DNA of 64,000 bases from Terriglobia bacterium (GTDB lineage Bacteria; Acidobacteriota; Terriglobia; Terriglobales; Acidobacteriaceae), in NCBI GenBank assembly GCA_020072645.1, contig JAIQGK010000003.1:732215-796214 (forward strand). Direction: 5' to 3'. Position 1 is the stretch's first letter, and every line of letters begins with the position of its first letter. The notes beneath the pieces are model-generated. The model was not told where the DNA came from and ran no database searches. It was given only the letters and a program-made list of their open reading frames with translations. The translations under genes and the position numbers were made by a program. Below are positions 18,046 to 25,955 of the stretch, piece by piece.

Positions 18046-19539
18046 TCAGTTATAAGGTCTTCTGTTCCTCATCGGCGGTGGCTCGTCATCGCCGCGCTCA
18101 AACGGTCGCTCGTGTCTCTTCGGCTGTTTTTCTGCGGCAAAGACGCGCTCCTCTGATCGTCCAATTCTGCGGTGCGCGTGCAATCCTTCCAGCACAAACT
18201 CCGCCGCGGACACCAGTACCTCAGGCCTGTCTTTTGACTTGATGCCGACAGGCGCGAGCTTGTCCGTGAGGCCCTGAATGTTCTTCAAGCCTTCCAGAAC
18301 TTCATGTGCGCTGGCCGTGTCAGAAAGTTTGATCTCGCCGCCGAGCTCAAACCACTGCACCACCTGCTGCATGTTCAAGTCTTTGAAATATGTGTCGTAG
18401 GTCTTGGCGACAGCGGTGCGAATCAGCTCACGCGCCACAGTGTCAGCCCCGCGCATCTCGCCTTCATATTCCAGTTCGAGCTTGCCGGTAATCGAAGGCA
18501 GCGCGGCGTAGACGTCGCCAATGCGCGGCACGATTGTCTTTTCCCCGCTGCGCACGGCGCGCCGTTCAGCGTTGGAGATTACGTTTTCAAGAACGCTGAT
18601 AGGCAAACGCTGGCTTACTCCGGAGCGCTTGTCGATTTTCTTGTCTTCACGCGCCAGGAACGCTACACGCTCCACCACTTCACGCACATACTTTGGCACG
18701 TGCAGCTCAAGCCCGTCGCGATGCAGCCATGCTTCCTGCTCGGTGATGCTGATGCCTTCTTCCAGCGTTCCGGGATAATGCGTGCGAATCTCCGAGCCGA
18801 TGCGATCTTTGAGCGGCGTAACGATCTTGCCGCGCGCCGTATAGTCCTCAGGGTTCGCGGTGAAGACCAGCGCCACGTCGAGAGGCAGTCGCAAAGGATA
18901 GCCTTTAATCTGCACATCGCCCTCTTGCATGATGTTGAACATGCCGACCTGAATTTTTCCCGCCAGGTCGGGCAGTTCATTGATGGCAAACAGTCCGCGA
19001 TTGGCTCGCGGCAGCAGGCCGTAATGCACGGTCATCTCGCTGGAGAGATCGTGCCCGCCGCGCGCGGCTTTGATGGGATCAACATCGCCAATCAGGTCAG
19101 CGATGGTCACATCCGGCGTGGCCAGCTTTTCAACGTAGCGATCATCGGGCGTCAGGTACGCGATGGGAGTCTTGTCGCCTTCGCGGGCAATCAGCTCGCG
19201 GCAGCGCTTGCAGATGGGTTCGTAAGGATTGTCGCGGATCTCACAGCCGGCAACGTAGGGCAGCTGGGGATCAAGCAATGTGGTCAAAGCGCGCAGGATG
19301 CGGCTCTTGGCCTGTCCGCGCAGGCCGAGCAGAATAAAGTTGTGCCGGGAAAGAACGGCGTTCACCAATTGGGGAACGACCGTGTCTTCATAGCCAATGA
19401 TGCCGGGAAAAATAGTTTCGCCGCTGCGCAGGCGTGCAATCAGATTTTCGCGGAGTTCATCTTTTACCTTGCGCGTGCGCAACCGCTGCTCAGAGAAAGA
19501 ACTTTTCCTGAGCTCGCCCAGAGTAGGGGGAAGATTCAT
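18046..19539 (-). CDS. MoxR/magnesium-chelatase-like AAA+ ATPase with Cys cluster
   Basis: A 497-residue AAA+ ATPase. The P-loop is variant (LLGLRGQAKSRIL), and the Walker B-like strand reads RGLFAINELPDL, with Asn-Glu instead of Asp-Glu. Between them there is an insert with three cysteines (VAGCEIRDNPYEPICKRCREL) that looks like part of a metal site. VALVFTANPEDYTARG carries sensor 1. The C-terminal tail is charged and Arg-rich. The protein is close to magnesium-chelatase ChlI-type AAA+ proteins. It precedes the VWA gene on the same strand, the classic MoxR-VWA arrangement. The ATG at 19539 opens MNLPPTLGELRKSSFSE. Confidence 0.87.
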   Translation of the reverse strand: MNLPPTLGELRKSSFSEQRLRTRKVKDELRENLIARLRSGETIFPGIIGYEDTVVPQLVNAVLSRHNFILLGLRGQAKSRILRALTTLLDPQLPYVAGCEIRDNPYEPICKRCRELIAREGDKTPIAYLTPDDRYVEKLATPDVTIADLIGDVDPIKAARGGHDLSSEMTVHYGLLPRANRGLFAINELPDLAGKIQVGMFNIMQEGDVQIKGYPLRLPLDVALVFTANPEDYTARGKIVTPLKDRIGSEIRTHYPGTLEEGISITEQEAWLHRDGLELHVPKYVREVVERVAFLAREDKKIDKRSGVSQRLPISVLENVISNAERRAVRSGEKTIVPRIGDVYAALPSITGKLELEYEGEMRGADTVARELIRTAVAKTYDTYFKDLNMQQVVQWFELGGEIKLSDTASAHEVLEGLKNIQGLTDKLAPVGIKSKDRPEVLVSAAEFVLEGLHAHRRIGRSEERVFAAEKQPKRHERPFERGDDEPPPMRNRRPYN

Positions 19540-19620
19540 GAAGGGCCTCTGAAATAATTATACGCTGAGAGTTCCAGATCAATGCTCAGAAGGTGGCCGC
19601 GGTGCGGAAAACGTTAAATG

Positions 19621-20232
19621 CTAATGCACATGCCCATTGCCGCTGGCCCGCTGGCGCACGCGCAGGCTGTTTTCTATTTTGGGAATTGTTGCCTGGTAGT
19701 ACTCCGTGAGTATCTCTATCCGTTCGGATTCGGATTTCATTTCCAGCAGGGTCTGCTTAAAGTCCAGGTCCACCGGCAAATCCTGCGCCAGACGGAAAGA
19801 GAGATAGGCTGCATCCCGCTCAACCTCAATTGTCTGGCCCATCACGGCAAAAAGCTGCTCGTGCAACTGGATAACAGTGTCCGCGGCGGTCTTGCTTACG
19901 ATTGAAGGCTCATCGTCAAAAAAAGCGACTTCAGCCTGAAGGAAAGTGCGCTCCTGGTTTACTTGGATGATCTCAAAGCGCTGTGCGCCTTCAGCGGAGA
20001 TGTCCATGCGGCCGTCTTCATATTTCTTGATTACGTTGATAATCCTGGCGGAGCAGCCGATGGCTGAAAGCGCGTTTTCCTTCGCCCGCACCATGCCAAA
20101 CGGACGTTTCTCTGACAGGCATTCGCCGATCATCTCTTTGTAGCGAGGCTCAAAGATATGCAGCGGCAGCGGCGCGCCGGGAAAGATAACGATCTCAAGC
20201 GGAAACAGCGGAAGCAGAGGCACGAAGTTCAT
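19621..20232 (-). CDS. LON substrate-binding domain protein
   Basis: A 203-residue protein with the PF02190 LON N-terminal fold: LPLFPLEIVIFPGAPLPLHIFEPRYKEMI at the start, then a region of beta strands and a C-terminal helical part. It has no AAA or protease domain, so it is the stand-alone LON-domain type, whose role is unclear (possibly substrate recognition). The start is placed at ATG 20232 (MNFVPLLPLFPLE). The nine-residue longer reading is not supported by the family pattern. It shares the strand of the MoxR-VWA pair but has a gap of about 80 bases. Confidence 0.85.
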   Translation of the reverse strand: MNFVPLLPLFPLEIVIFPGAPLPLHIFEPRYKEMIGECLSEKRPFGMVRAKENALSAIGCSARIINVIKKYEDGRMDISAEGAQRFEIIQVNQERTFLQAEVAFFDDEPSIVSKTAADTVIQLHEQLFAVMGQTIEVERDAAYLSFRLAQDLPVDLDFKQTLLEMKSESERIEILTEYYQATIPKIENSLRVRQRASGNGHVH

Positions 20233-20313
20233 TCTATAGCACAGTCGGCAAGTCAGCATTCAGCAGTCAGTACTCAGCATTCAGCCCTGAAATATTTTCG
20301 ACTTCGCCGCGAA

Positions 20314-20419
20314 AACCTTGAAACACGGAGGAAAGGAGGAAGCGGAGGAACCAAGGAAAATAAAACTTTTGGTTCTAATGCCCTCCGGTTCCTCTGTTCC
20401 TCTGCGTTTCAAAGGTTTG
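20314..20419. repeat. Large imperfect inverted repeat (ACACGGAGGAAA class)
   Basis: The left arm (CCTTGAAACACGGAGGAAAG and onward) matches the reverse complement of the right arm (CTCTGCGTTTCAAAGGTTTG), which would make a hairpin of about 100 bases. Preceding it at 20239-20285 is a string of CAGCATTCAG/CAGTACTCAG words. Related left-arm sequences recur near 39716 and 46808 without a complete right arm. It fills the spacer between the LON-domain and SDR genes. Confidence 0.75.
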
Positions 20420-20500
20420 GTTTCTGTTGGGACTACTATGCTCTCGGGGGCTGAGTGCTGAACGCTTGACTTAAAGCTTTTTACAAACTACAAAGCTGGC

Positions 20501-21322
20501 ATGAAACTTGAAGGCAAAGTAGCTGTTATCACTGGCGCTTCCATGGGGATTGGTGAGGCGATTGCAAAGTTGTTCCTGCAGGAGGGCGCCAAGGTGGTGC
20601 TGAGTTCGCGTGATCTGGCGCGGACTAAGGCGGCGGAGCAGCGCATTGGCGGCGCGAATACGCTGAGTATCGCGTGTGACGTGAGCAAGCGCGATCAGGT
20701 GGACGCGTTGGTGAAAGCCGCAGTCGCAAAGTTCGGGCGCATCGATATTTTTGTGAACAATGCCGGCTTTGGATTGAATGACGCTGTGGCCGACATGGAC
20801 ATGGCGGAGTTCCGGCGGATGTTTGATACCAACCTGTTTGGCGCGGTTGAGTGCATGCAGGCCGTGATTCCGCTCATGCGGCAGCAGGGCGGTGGCGACA
20901 TTGTGAATATTTCGTCGGTGTCCGGTCATATCGCCACGCCGTATATGTCCGGTTATGCTGCCACCAAGCACGCCATGAACGCCATCGGTAAAGCCGGACG
21001 CATGGAACTGCTGCGGCACAACATCAACGTACTCACGGTTAGCCCAGGCTATATTGCCACCAACTTTGTAAAGAACATGACCAAGGGCAAGCACTCTGAG
21101 CGTGTGGGATCGTCAGTGAAATATGCCGTTACGCCCGATGTGGTAGCGGAGGCCACCTTGCAGGGCCTGCTCAAGCGCAAGAGAGAAGTGATTGTGCCGA
21201 AGTTCTACAAATGGTTCATTAAGCTGTATCAAACGTCGCCGGGCGCGGTGGAGCGGATGATCCGCAAAAGATTGAAACCCACTTCACAGGTAATGGCGGA
21301 AGCGGCGAAGAAAAGCAATTAG
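20501..21322 (+). CDS. SDR family NAD(P)-dependent oxidoreductase
   Basis: A 273-residue classical short-chain dehydrogenase/reductase. It has the cofactor motif TGASMGIGEA, the NNAG motif (VNNAGFG), and the catalytic Ser (NISSVSG) plus YxxxK (YAATKHAMNA). The substrate cannot be read from the sequence. SDRs of this length with a basic C-terminal tail often reduce ketones or act on fatty acyl or steroid substrates. It is monocistronic and flanked by repeat-filled spacers. The ATG at 20501 opens MKLEGKVAVITGA. Confidence 0.9.
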   Translation: MKLEGKVAVITGASMGIGEAIAKLFLQEGAKVVLSSRDLARTKAAEQRIGGANTLSIACDVSKRDQVDALVKAAVAKFGRIDIFVNNAGFGLNDAVADMDMAEFRRMFDTNLFGAVECMQAVIPLMRQQGGGDIVNISSVSGHIATPYMSGYAATKHAMNAIGKAGRMELLRHNINVLTVSPGYIATNFVKNMTKGKHSERVGSSVKYAVTPDVVAEATLQGLLKRKREVIVPKFYKWFIKLYQTSPGAVERMIRKRLKPTSQVMAEAAKKSN

Positions 21323-21469
21323 CAGTTGGCAATTAGCAGCTAGCCAAACCTGCTTATCGATTCGCGAATAGCCAGCTTTCAGTTCTTTCAACATCCCTCA
21401 AAGGCGAGCGAGTCACGTTTCGCCAATTTACAGAACAAGAAATCCGAGTTTGCGCGTTCTCTGTGTGAG

Positions 21470-21706
21470 ATGGGATTGCATTTGCGCTGGTTGATCGCGT
21501 GCCTGCTGTTTGCCCTGGCAGCGGGCGTGATGGTCTTCAATAAGATTACGGTTTGCTCGTGGATGAGGCGCAAGAACCCAGCAGCAACAATCTCTATTGT
21601 GGGTGCATGCCTGGGCGCAGCAGGTTGTTTGATAAGCCCATTGCCTTGGTTGAACAAAGCGTGGTGGCTGCCAATCACGCTTGATATGGTGGAGCGCCAT
21701 ATCTGA
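21470..21706 (+). CDS. Small two-helix membrane protein
   Basis: A 78-residue protein with two hydrophobic segments (LIACLLFALAAGVMVF, then SIVGACLGAAGCLISPLPWL) and a C-terminal WWLPITLD. This Gly/Ala-rich second helix followed by PLPxLxxWWLPxxLD is a pattern I recognise from many small bacterial membrane proteins of unknown function. There is no strong ribosome site before ATG 21470. Codon use is consistent with a real gene but the call rests mainly on the family-like C-terminus. Confidence 0.5.
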   Translation: MGLHLRWLIACLLFALAAGVMVFNKITVCSWMRRKNPAATISIVGACLGAAGCLISPLPWLNKAWWLPITLDMVERHI

Positions 21707-21808
21707 TCGTCTTTACCTGGGTAGGAATCCAAGAATGGTTGAAGCGGTCGGAACGATAGTTCTTGAATCCCGAATGTCACGAGGGCAACGCTGAGCTAAG
21801 AATTTGTG

Positions 21809-21828
21809 GCCGCGAATTAACACGAATC
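21809..21828. repeat. Partial GCCGCGAATTAACACG repeat
   Basis: A single arm of the repeat class that forms complete inverted repeats at 53891-53960 and 59131-59201. A weak partner (AATTATTCGCG) lies at about 21843. It is followed by a class A repeat at 21884-21914. Confidence 0.55.
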
Positions 21829-21883
21829 GGCTTCAAACTTCTGAATTATTCGCGTCAACTTGCGACGAAGCTCATATTCATCG

Positions 21884-21914
21884 ATAGCGATCCCTCACTC
21901 TGCTCGGGATTTCA
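21884..21914. repeat. Short interspersed repeat, class A
   Basis: ATAGCGATCCCTCACTCTGC followed by TCGGGATTTCA: the reverse orientation of the copy at 36286-36318. It sits immediately downstream of the TPR gene stop. Confidence 0.65.
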
Positions 21915-21919
21915 GAGGA

Positions 21920-22237
21920 TCAATTCAGCTCTTCCAACATCCCCGCCATCTCTGATAAAGCATGTTTGTTCCCGGTGCGCTTTGCGGCTTCCACGCCGCT
22001 TTCCAGCATTTTCTTAGCTTCAGCGGTGCGGCCGTTACGCTCCAGGGCTTGCGCAGCCATGAAATAGCCGTTCGTATAGTCAGGATGGAGTTCCAGGAGC
22101 TTTGTGAACTCGGCGAGCGCCTGTTCCGTCTGCCCGGCTTTGGAATATTCCATGGCCAGGCCATAGCGAGCAAAAGCGTCGCCGGGATTCTGTTCCAGAA
22201 ATTGTGCAAGCATTTGCAGGCGGCTTGGCTCAGTCAT
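21920..22237 (-). CDS. Small TPR protein
   Basis: A 105-residue protein built of about two and a half tetratricopeptide repeats: GDAFARYGLAMEYSKAGQTE, then LELHPDYTNGYFMAAQALER, then a third helix pair. It has no signal peptide. TPR proteins mediate protein-protein contacts; the partner is not apparent. It is monocistronic on the minus strand. Upstream of its start lies a perfect palindrome within a hairpin (22281-22315). Confidence 0.85.
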   Translation of the reverse strand: MTEPSRLQMLAQFLEQNPGDAFARYGLAMEYSKAGQTEQALAEFTKLLELHPDYTNGYFMAAQALERNGRTAEAKKMLESGVEAAKRTGNKHALSEMAGMLEELN

Positions 22238-22280
22238 TGAAGAAATCTAACATATTCTGATGAATCATACGGTTGAACAG

Positions 22281-22315
22281 GCAGTTGCACCGAGCTCTGT
22301 GCACAGAGAAACTGC
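22281..22315. promoter_or_regulatory. Hairpin containing a perfect 14-bp palindrome
   Basis: CTCTGTGCACAGAG at 22295-22308 is a perfect palindrome, enclosed by GCAGTT (22281-22286) and AACTGC (22310-22315). TTTTTCTTT follows at 22321 on the plus strand. It could be an operator for the divergent genes at 22237 and 22365, or a terminator-like hairpin. No gene ends just before it on the plus strand, which favours an operator. Confidence 0.5.
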
Positions 22316-22364
22316 TCAGGTTTTTCTTTACTCGTGGAGTGTATGCGGTTAGGATTGGGCTGTT

Positions 22365-22784
22365 GTGGCTTGTCCCTTTTTTTTTCCGACCGAAAGAATA
22401 TCCATAGGCTGGCCTTTTCCTGCCCGGTTGCCCTTAGGCGCTGGATTTGCGGGAACCTGTCGCGCCGGAGTTGAGGAATTTACTCCTTCAAAAGTTGAAC
22501 TGCGCGAGTTCTGCAACATGGGCTATGCCAGCGGCTGTCCTCACCTGCCCGCCAATCGTTGTGCCGATAATGTCCGGTTTGCCGTGGCACGCGACGAAGA
22601 ATCGCGGATCATTCTGCACTTTGTAAGCGAGCGCTTTCACCAGCCGGTAGAGTATGGGCGGCTTGAATATGATTGCCAGTCGCAGCGCTGGCTGGCGCCC
22701 ATGCGCGACCCCTGCCTGCAACGCCAGGCCGAATGCTTTGTAGAGGTTTATCTGGAGCGGCGGCCACGGACGTCAAAGCAATAG
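22365..22784 (+). CDS. Cysteine-rich conserved hypothetical protein
   Basis: A 139-residue protein from a GTG start. It carries eight cysteines. Cys50, Cys58 and Cys66 are evenly spaced (EFCNMGYASGCPHLPANRC), and Cys3 or Cys32 could supply a fourth ligand, so a metal or Fe-S site is plausible. The rest is mixed alpha/beta with an EYDC and PCLQRQAEC ending. I do not recognise a family. It stands alone between the TPR and thioesterase genes. Confidence 0.6.
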   Translation: MACPFFFPTERISIGWPFPARLPLGAGFAGTCRAGVEEFTPSKVELREFCNMGYASGCPHLPANRCADNVRFAVARDEESRIILHFVSERFHQPVEYGRLEYDCQSQRWLAPMRDPCLQRQAECFVEVYLERRPRTSKQ

Positions 22785-22899
22785 CTGATGCGCGGCGGTC
22801 GTCAGGGATAATGGCTTGCTGGTTGCTTTCTATTCTCTCGTCAGAGAACAAATCTCCGCCATGGCGCGATAGCTAAAGCCTTCATGCGAAAATGGCAAT

Positions 22900-23424
22900 A
22901 TGCATTCGAATGATGGCCACGACACACCAATTCATATCGTGCCGCCGCGGGCCGTAAGTGAATCACAATCTCAGATGGCGGAAGTGGTTCTGCCGAACGA
23001 CGCCAATCCGCTGGGCAACCTGCTTGGCGGAAGGCTCATGCACTTCATTGACATTGCGGGAGCGCTGGCGGCGCACAGGCACTCGCACAGTCACGTGGTT
23101 ACGGCATCCATAGACCACATTGATTTTCGACGGCCAGTGCACATCGGCGATTTGCTGATTTTGAAATCTTCAGTCAACCGCGCATTCAATACGTCCATGG
23201 AGATCGGCGTAAAGTGCTGGGTGGAAAACTATATTGCCGGGACCACGCAGCATGTAGCGTCAGCGTATCTGACATTCGTTGCCGTGGATGCACACGGCAA
23301 ACACAAATCCGTGCCCGAGGTAGCGCCGGAAACGGCCGAAGAAAAAAGACGCTATGAAGATGCGGGCCGGCGTAGAGAGCTAAGGAAATGGGAACTGGGC
23401 CGGAAGAATGCAGTGAAGAGCTAG
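22900..23424 (+). CDS. Acyl-CoA thioesterase (hotdog fold)
   Basis: A 174-residue single-hotdog acyl-CoA thioesterase of the YciA/BFIT-related type. The core motif NPLGNLLGGRLMHFIDIAGA contains the catalytic Asn/Asp region and the GG(R/K)LM turn. HVVTASIDHIDFRRPVHIGD is the following conserved strand pair. The His-rich AAHRHSHSH stretch is an unusual touch. It hydrolyses acyl-CoA to free acid and CoA, in the cytoplasm. The C-terminal tail is charged (EEKRRYEDAGRRRELRK). Confidence 0.9.
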   Translation: MHSNDGHDTPIHIVPPRAVSESQSQMAEVVLPNDANPLGNLLGGRLMHFIDIAGALAAHRHSHSHVVTASIDHIDFRRPVHIGDLLILKSSVNRAFNTSMEIGVKCWVENYIAGTTQHVASAYLTFVAVDAHGKHKSVPEVAPETAEEKRRYEDAGRRRELRKWELGRKNAVKS

Positions 23425-23469
23425 TCCGCAACAGGCATTCGTTCTGGCTTTGCACAAAAAACCCAAACC

Positions 23470-23574
23470 TCACCACAGATAACACTGATGACACTGATTT
23501 ACACGGATCAAAAAAGTTCAATAGAACCATTTTGAATTTGTAATCCGTGTCATCCCTGGTCATCCGCGTGGAGG
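23470..23574. repeat. Inverted repeat of the ACACTGATxACACGGAT class
   Basis: The left part reads AACACTGATGACACTGATTT followed by ACACGGATC. The right part is TAATCCGTGTCATCCCTGGT followed by CATCCGCGTGG. The arms can pair imperfectly. A related fragment is at 44805-44840 (CACTGATCGACACAGATAAC). It fills the spacer between the thioesterase and the Mrp ATPase. Confidence 0.7.
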
Positions 23575-23703
23575 GCACATCAGGAAAATTGGTGGTGATG
23601 ATGGTGGTCTTCTGCTCGTTGTAGCGGCTGTTCAGGTTGGAACTAGGCAATTCGCGCCTATAAAACTCATCTGTCGCCGTTCCCGTATAATCAAGAGATA
23701 CCT

Positions 23704-24552
23704 ATGGCTCACGGACATCAGCACGGAGCCCAGCAGCAGGGACCATTCCCGCTGCCGGGAGTCAGCAACATCATCGCAGTCGGATCAGGCAAGGGCGGCG
23801 TGGGGAAGACCACCATCGCCGTAAATCTGGCCGTGGCACTGGCCAAAATGGGCTATAAGACCGGCTTGCTGGACGCCGACGTTTACGGTCCCAACGTGCC
23901 GCTGATGATGCATACCAGCCAGCAGCCGCGCGTGCTGAATGAGAACCTGATCGAGCCTCTGCAGAATTATGGGGTCAAGATCATCTCCGTGGGATTTCTG
24001 AATCCCGGCGACAAGCCAATCGTATGGCGCGGCCCCATGTTGCACCAGATCATCAGGCAGTTTCTGCAGCAGGTGGTGTGGGGCGAGTTGGATTACCTAG
24101 TGGTGGACCTGCCTCCTGGCACCGGCGACGTGGTGATCTCGCTGTTCCAGACGGTTCCGCTCAGCGGCGCCGTGGTGGTATCGACGCCGTCGGATGTGTC
24201 GCTGCAGGACGGACGCAAGGCTATTGAGATGTTCCGCACCGCGCGGGTCGACGTACTCGGGCTGGTGGAGAACATGAGCCACTTCCTCTGCCCGCATTGC
24301 CATCAGGAAATCGATATCTTCTCCAAGGGAGGCGTGGAGCGGACGGCGAAGGAGTTCGGCGTGCCATTTCTGGGATCGATTGAGCTTGATCCTGAGATCC
24401 GCAAAGGCGGCGACGCGGGCCAGCCTCCGGCACTGGCAGGGGAGAATGATCCTCACGCCAAGTCTCTCTACGATTTCGCCAAACGGGTGCTGATGCGCCT
24501 GGCTGAGGTCAAGAGCAGCGCCGCGCCAGGGGATGTGATTCAGGTGCAGTAG
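23704..24552 (+). CDS. Mrp/NBP35-type P-loop ATPase (Fe-S carrier)
   Basis: A 282-residue ParA/MinD-superfamily ATPase. The deviant Walker A is GKGGVGKTT, with LLDADVYGPNVPLMM and VVDLPPGTGDVVISL following; a CxxC pair lies in LCPHCHQE. This matches Mrp/ApbC/NBP35 Fe-S cluster carriers, which ferry 4Fe-4S clusters in the cytoplasm. The usual N-terminal DUF59/MIP18 domain is missing; instead there is a short His/Gln-rich leader (MAHGHQHGAQQQ). ATG 23704 follows AAGAGAT. A stem-loop directly follows the stop. Confidence 0.9.
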   Translation: MAHGHQHGAQQQGPFPLPGVSNIIAVGSGKGGVGKTTIAVNLAVALAKMGYKTGLLDADVYGPNVPLMMHTSQQPRVLNENLIEPLQNYGVKIISVGFLNPGDKPIVWRGPMLHQIIRQFLQQVVWGELDYLVVDLPPGTGDVVISLFQTVPLSGAVVVSTPSDVSLQDGRKAIEMFRTARVDVLGLVENMSHFLCPHCHQEIDIFSKGGVERTAKEFGVPFLGSIELDPEIRKGGDAGQPPALAGENDPHAKSLYDFAKRVLMRLAEVKSSAAPGDVIQVQ

Positions 24553-24566
24553 GCGGCGAAGCCGCC
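24552..24566 (+). terminator. Stem-loop after the Mrp gene
   Basis: GGCGGC-GAA-GCCGCC overlaps the end of the stop codon. It lacks a following U-run, so it may be an mRNA-stabilising or rho-assisted structure rather than an intrinsic terminator. Confidence 0.5.
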
Positions 24567-24750
24567 TGGCTCTTGGCTGTTAGCTCTTGGCCTTTGGCTT
24601 TGTCTCGTAGTTCTTTGATTTAGTCGCTTCGCTCCAAACCGCATGAAGTGGTCGATGACCTGTGGGGTTTGCTTTGCTCGTGATGCGGGCGCAAAGTGTT
24701 GACTGGCAAAGGTTCAAGCTAAGAGCCAAAAGCCAATGGCCAAGAGCCGC
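24567..24750. repeat. Repeat-filled spacer before hrcA
   Basis: This spacer contains an inverted pair, TCTTGGCTGTTAGCTCTTGG near 24570 and CTAAGAGCCAAAAGCCAATG near 24718. In between, at 24623-24642, is GTCGCTTCGCTCCAAACCGC, a copy of the class B repeat found at 39411, 39528 and 48258. No gene is visible. Confidence 0.65.
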
Positions 24751-24753
24751 TTC

Positions 24754-24780
24754 TTAGCACTCTACCTGTCGAACTGCTAC
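24754..24780 (+). promoter_or_regulatory. Degenerate CIRCE operator
   Basis: The left arm TTAGCACTC is a perfect CIRCE half-site. After a nine-base spacer the right arm AACTGCTAC matches six of nine positions of GAGTGCTAA. It lies just upstream of a sigma-70-type promoter and of hrcA, as expected for HrcA autoregulation. Confidence 0.75.
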
Positions 24781-24781
24781 C

Positions 24782-24811
24782 TTGACAATAGTCCACTAAT
24801 ATCCTTAAAAT
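24782..24811 (+). promoter_or_regulatory. Promoter of the hrcA operon
   Basis: TTGACA at 24782-24787 and TAAAAT at 24806-24811 are separated by 18 bases. The CIRCE element ends one base before the -35, so HrcA binding would block RNA polymerase. The predicted leader is about 60 bases. Confidence 0.65.
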
Positions 24812-24879
24812 CTAACTAGCAGGAGTTCACAAAATTTCTGTCAAGTTATTGTAAATAAAACCCTTAGCAAGCCAGTGGT

Positions 24880-25926
24880 ATGCCAAACCCAGGACAAATC
24901 GGCCCTCGTGAGCGGGAAATTCTCACCGCTATCGTGGAGACGTATATCTCCACGGGTGAGCCGGTAGGATCGCGCACGCTTTCACGCCACAATAAAGATG
25001 GCCTCAGTCCCGCGACGATCCGCAACGTAATGGCAGACTTGGCTGACAGCGGATTCCTGGAGCAGCCACACACTTCGGCAGGACGCGTGCCGACATCGCA
25101 GGCTTACAGGTATTACGTGGACCAGATTTCCGGCAAGGCGACGATCTCCGCGGCTGACCAGACGCTGATTTCAGACACGTTACAGGGTACGGTGGACGTG
25201 CAGGAGTTTCTGGAACGGACATCGCACGTTTTATCGCTGGTGTCGAGTGGAGTTGGAGTCGCAATCGGGAACGCCGGGCCAAAGAACGCGCTGGAGCATG
25301 TTTATTTCTCGCGTCAGGGCAACAATCGCGTGCTGGCCGTCGTCGTCACCAAGTCAGGCGTGGTGCATGACCGCATGATGCGGCTGGAGCGCGATCTGGA
25401 CCAGAGTGACCTGAACACAGCGGCCAATTACATCAATGAGAATTTCCGCGGCTGGATCATCAGCAACGTAAAAGCGGAGCTGCGCCGCCGGATTGACCAT
25501 GAACGATCCGAGTATGACCGGCTGATGAAGAGCCTGGACGAACTGGATAAAAGCGGAGCGCTGGCAGCCGAAGAGCCGGCCAAGAACATCTTTGTAGAGG
25601 GTGTAGCGAACCTTGTGGGTAATGACCAGGACCGCCTTCGGCTGCGTGATCTGGTTAAGACACTGGAAGAGAAAGAACGCGTGGCAGATCTGCTTTCCGC
25701 CTATCTGGATACGCGCCAGGAGGCCGTGCGCGTGGTGATCGGCCTGGAAGAAGCGGTGCCGGAGATGCGCAACTTTGTTCTGATCGGCGCGCCTGCCCGT
25801 GTAGGCGAAGAGATGCGCGGATCGCTGGCCGTCATAGGTCCAACCCGCATGGATTATCAACATACCATCACGGCGGTTTCTTACATCGCTCAGCTTTTTG
25901 ACAAGCTGCTGAATGAGAACACGTGA
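24880..25926 (+). CDS. hrcA: Heat-inducible transcription repressor HrcA
   Basis: A 348-residue HrcA. The N-terminal winged helix includes LTAIVETYISTGEPVGSRTL and LSPATIRNVMADLADSGFLE, followed by the HTSAGRVPTSQAYRYYVD signature. The GAF-like middle and dimerisation domains follow (EHVYFSRQGNNRVLAVVVTK; LVGNDQDRLRLRDLVKTLEE). HrcA represses the chaperone operon by binding CIRCE, a match to which lies upstream. The length is typical. Its stop region overlaps a possible GTG start of grpE. The ribosome site before ATG 24880 is weak. Confidence 0.95.
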   Translation: MPNPGQIGPREREILTAIVETYISTGEPVGSRTLSRHNKDGLSPATIRNVMADLADSGFLEQPHTSAGRVPTSQAYRYYVDQISGKATISAADQTLISDTLQGTVDVQEFLERTSHVLSLVSSGVGVAIGNAGPKNALEHVYFSRQGNNRVLAVVVTKSGVVHDRMMRLERDLDQSDLNTAANYINENFRGWIISNVKAELRRRIDHERSEYDRLMKSLDELDKSGALAAEEPAKNIFVEGVANLVGNDQDRLRLRDLVKTLEEKERVADLLSAYLDTRQEAVRVVIGLEEAVPEMRNFVLIGAPARVGEEMRGSLAVIGPTRMDYQHTITAVSYIAQLFDKLLNENT

Positions 25927-25955
25927 AAATTCCAATCAAAAGACCAGGTGCAGTA

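Noticed and set aside
18304..19557. A 417-codon open frame opposite the MoxR ATPase
   Set aside because: It lies wholly antisense to a well-supported AAA+ gene; its composition is that of a complementary-strand shadow and no family features are present.
24868..24880. TTAGCAAGC just before hrcA as a second CIRCE half
   Set aside because: Only the first part resembles a CIRCE arm and no partner arm lies at the nine-base distance.
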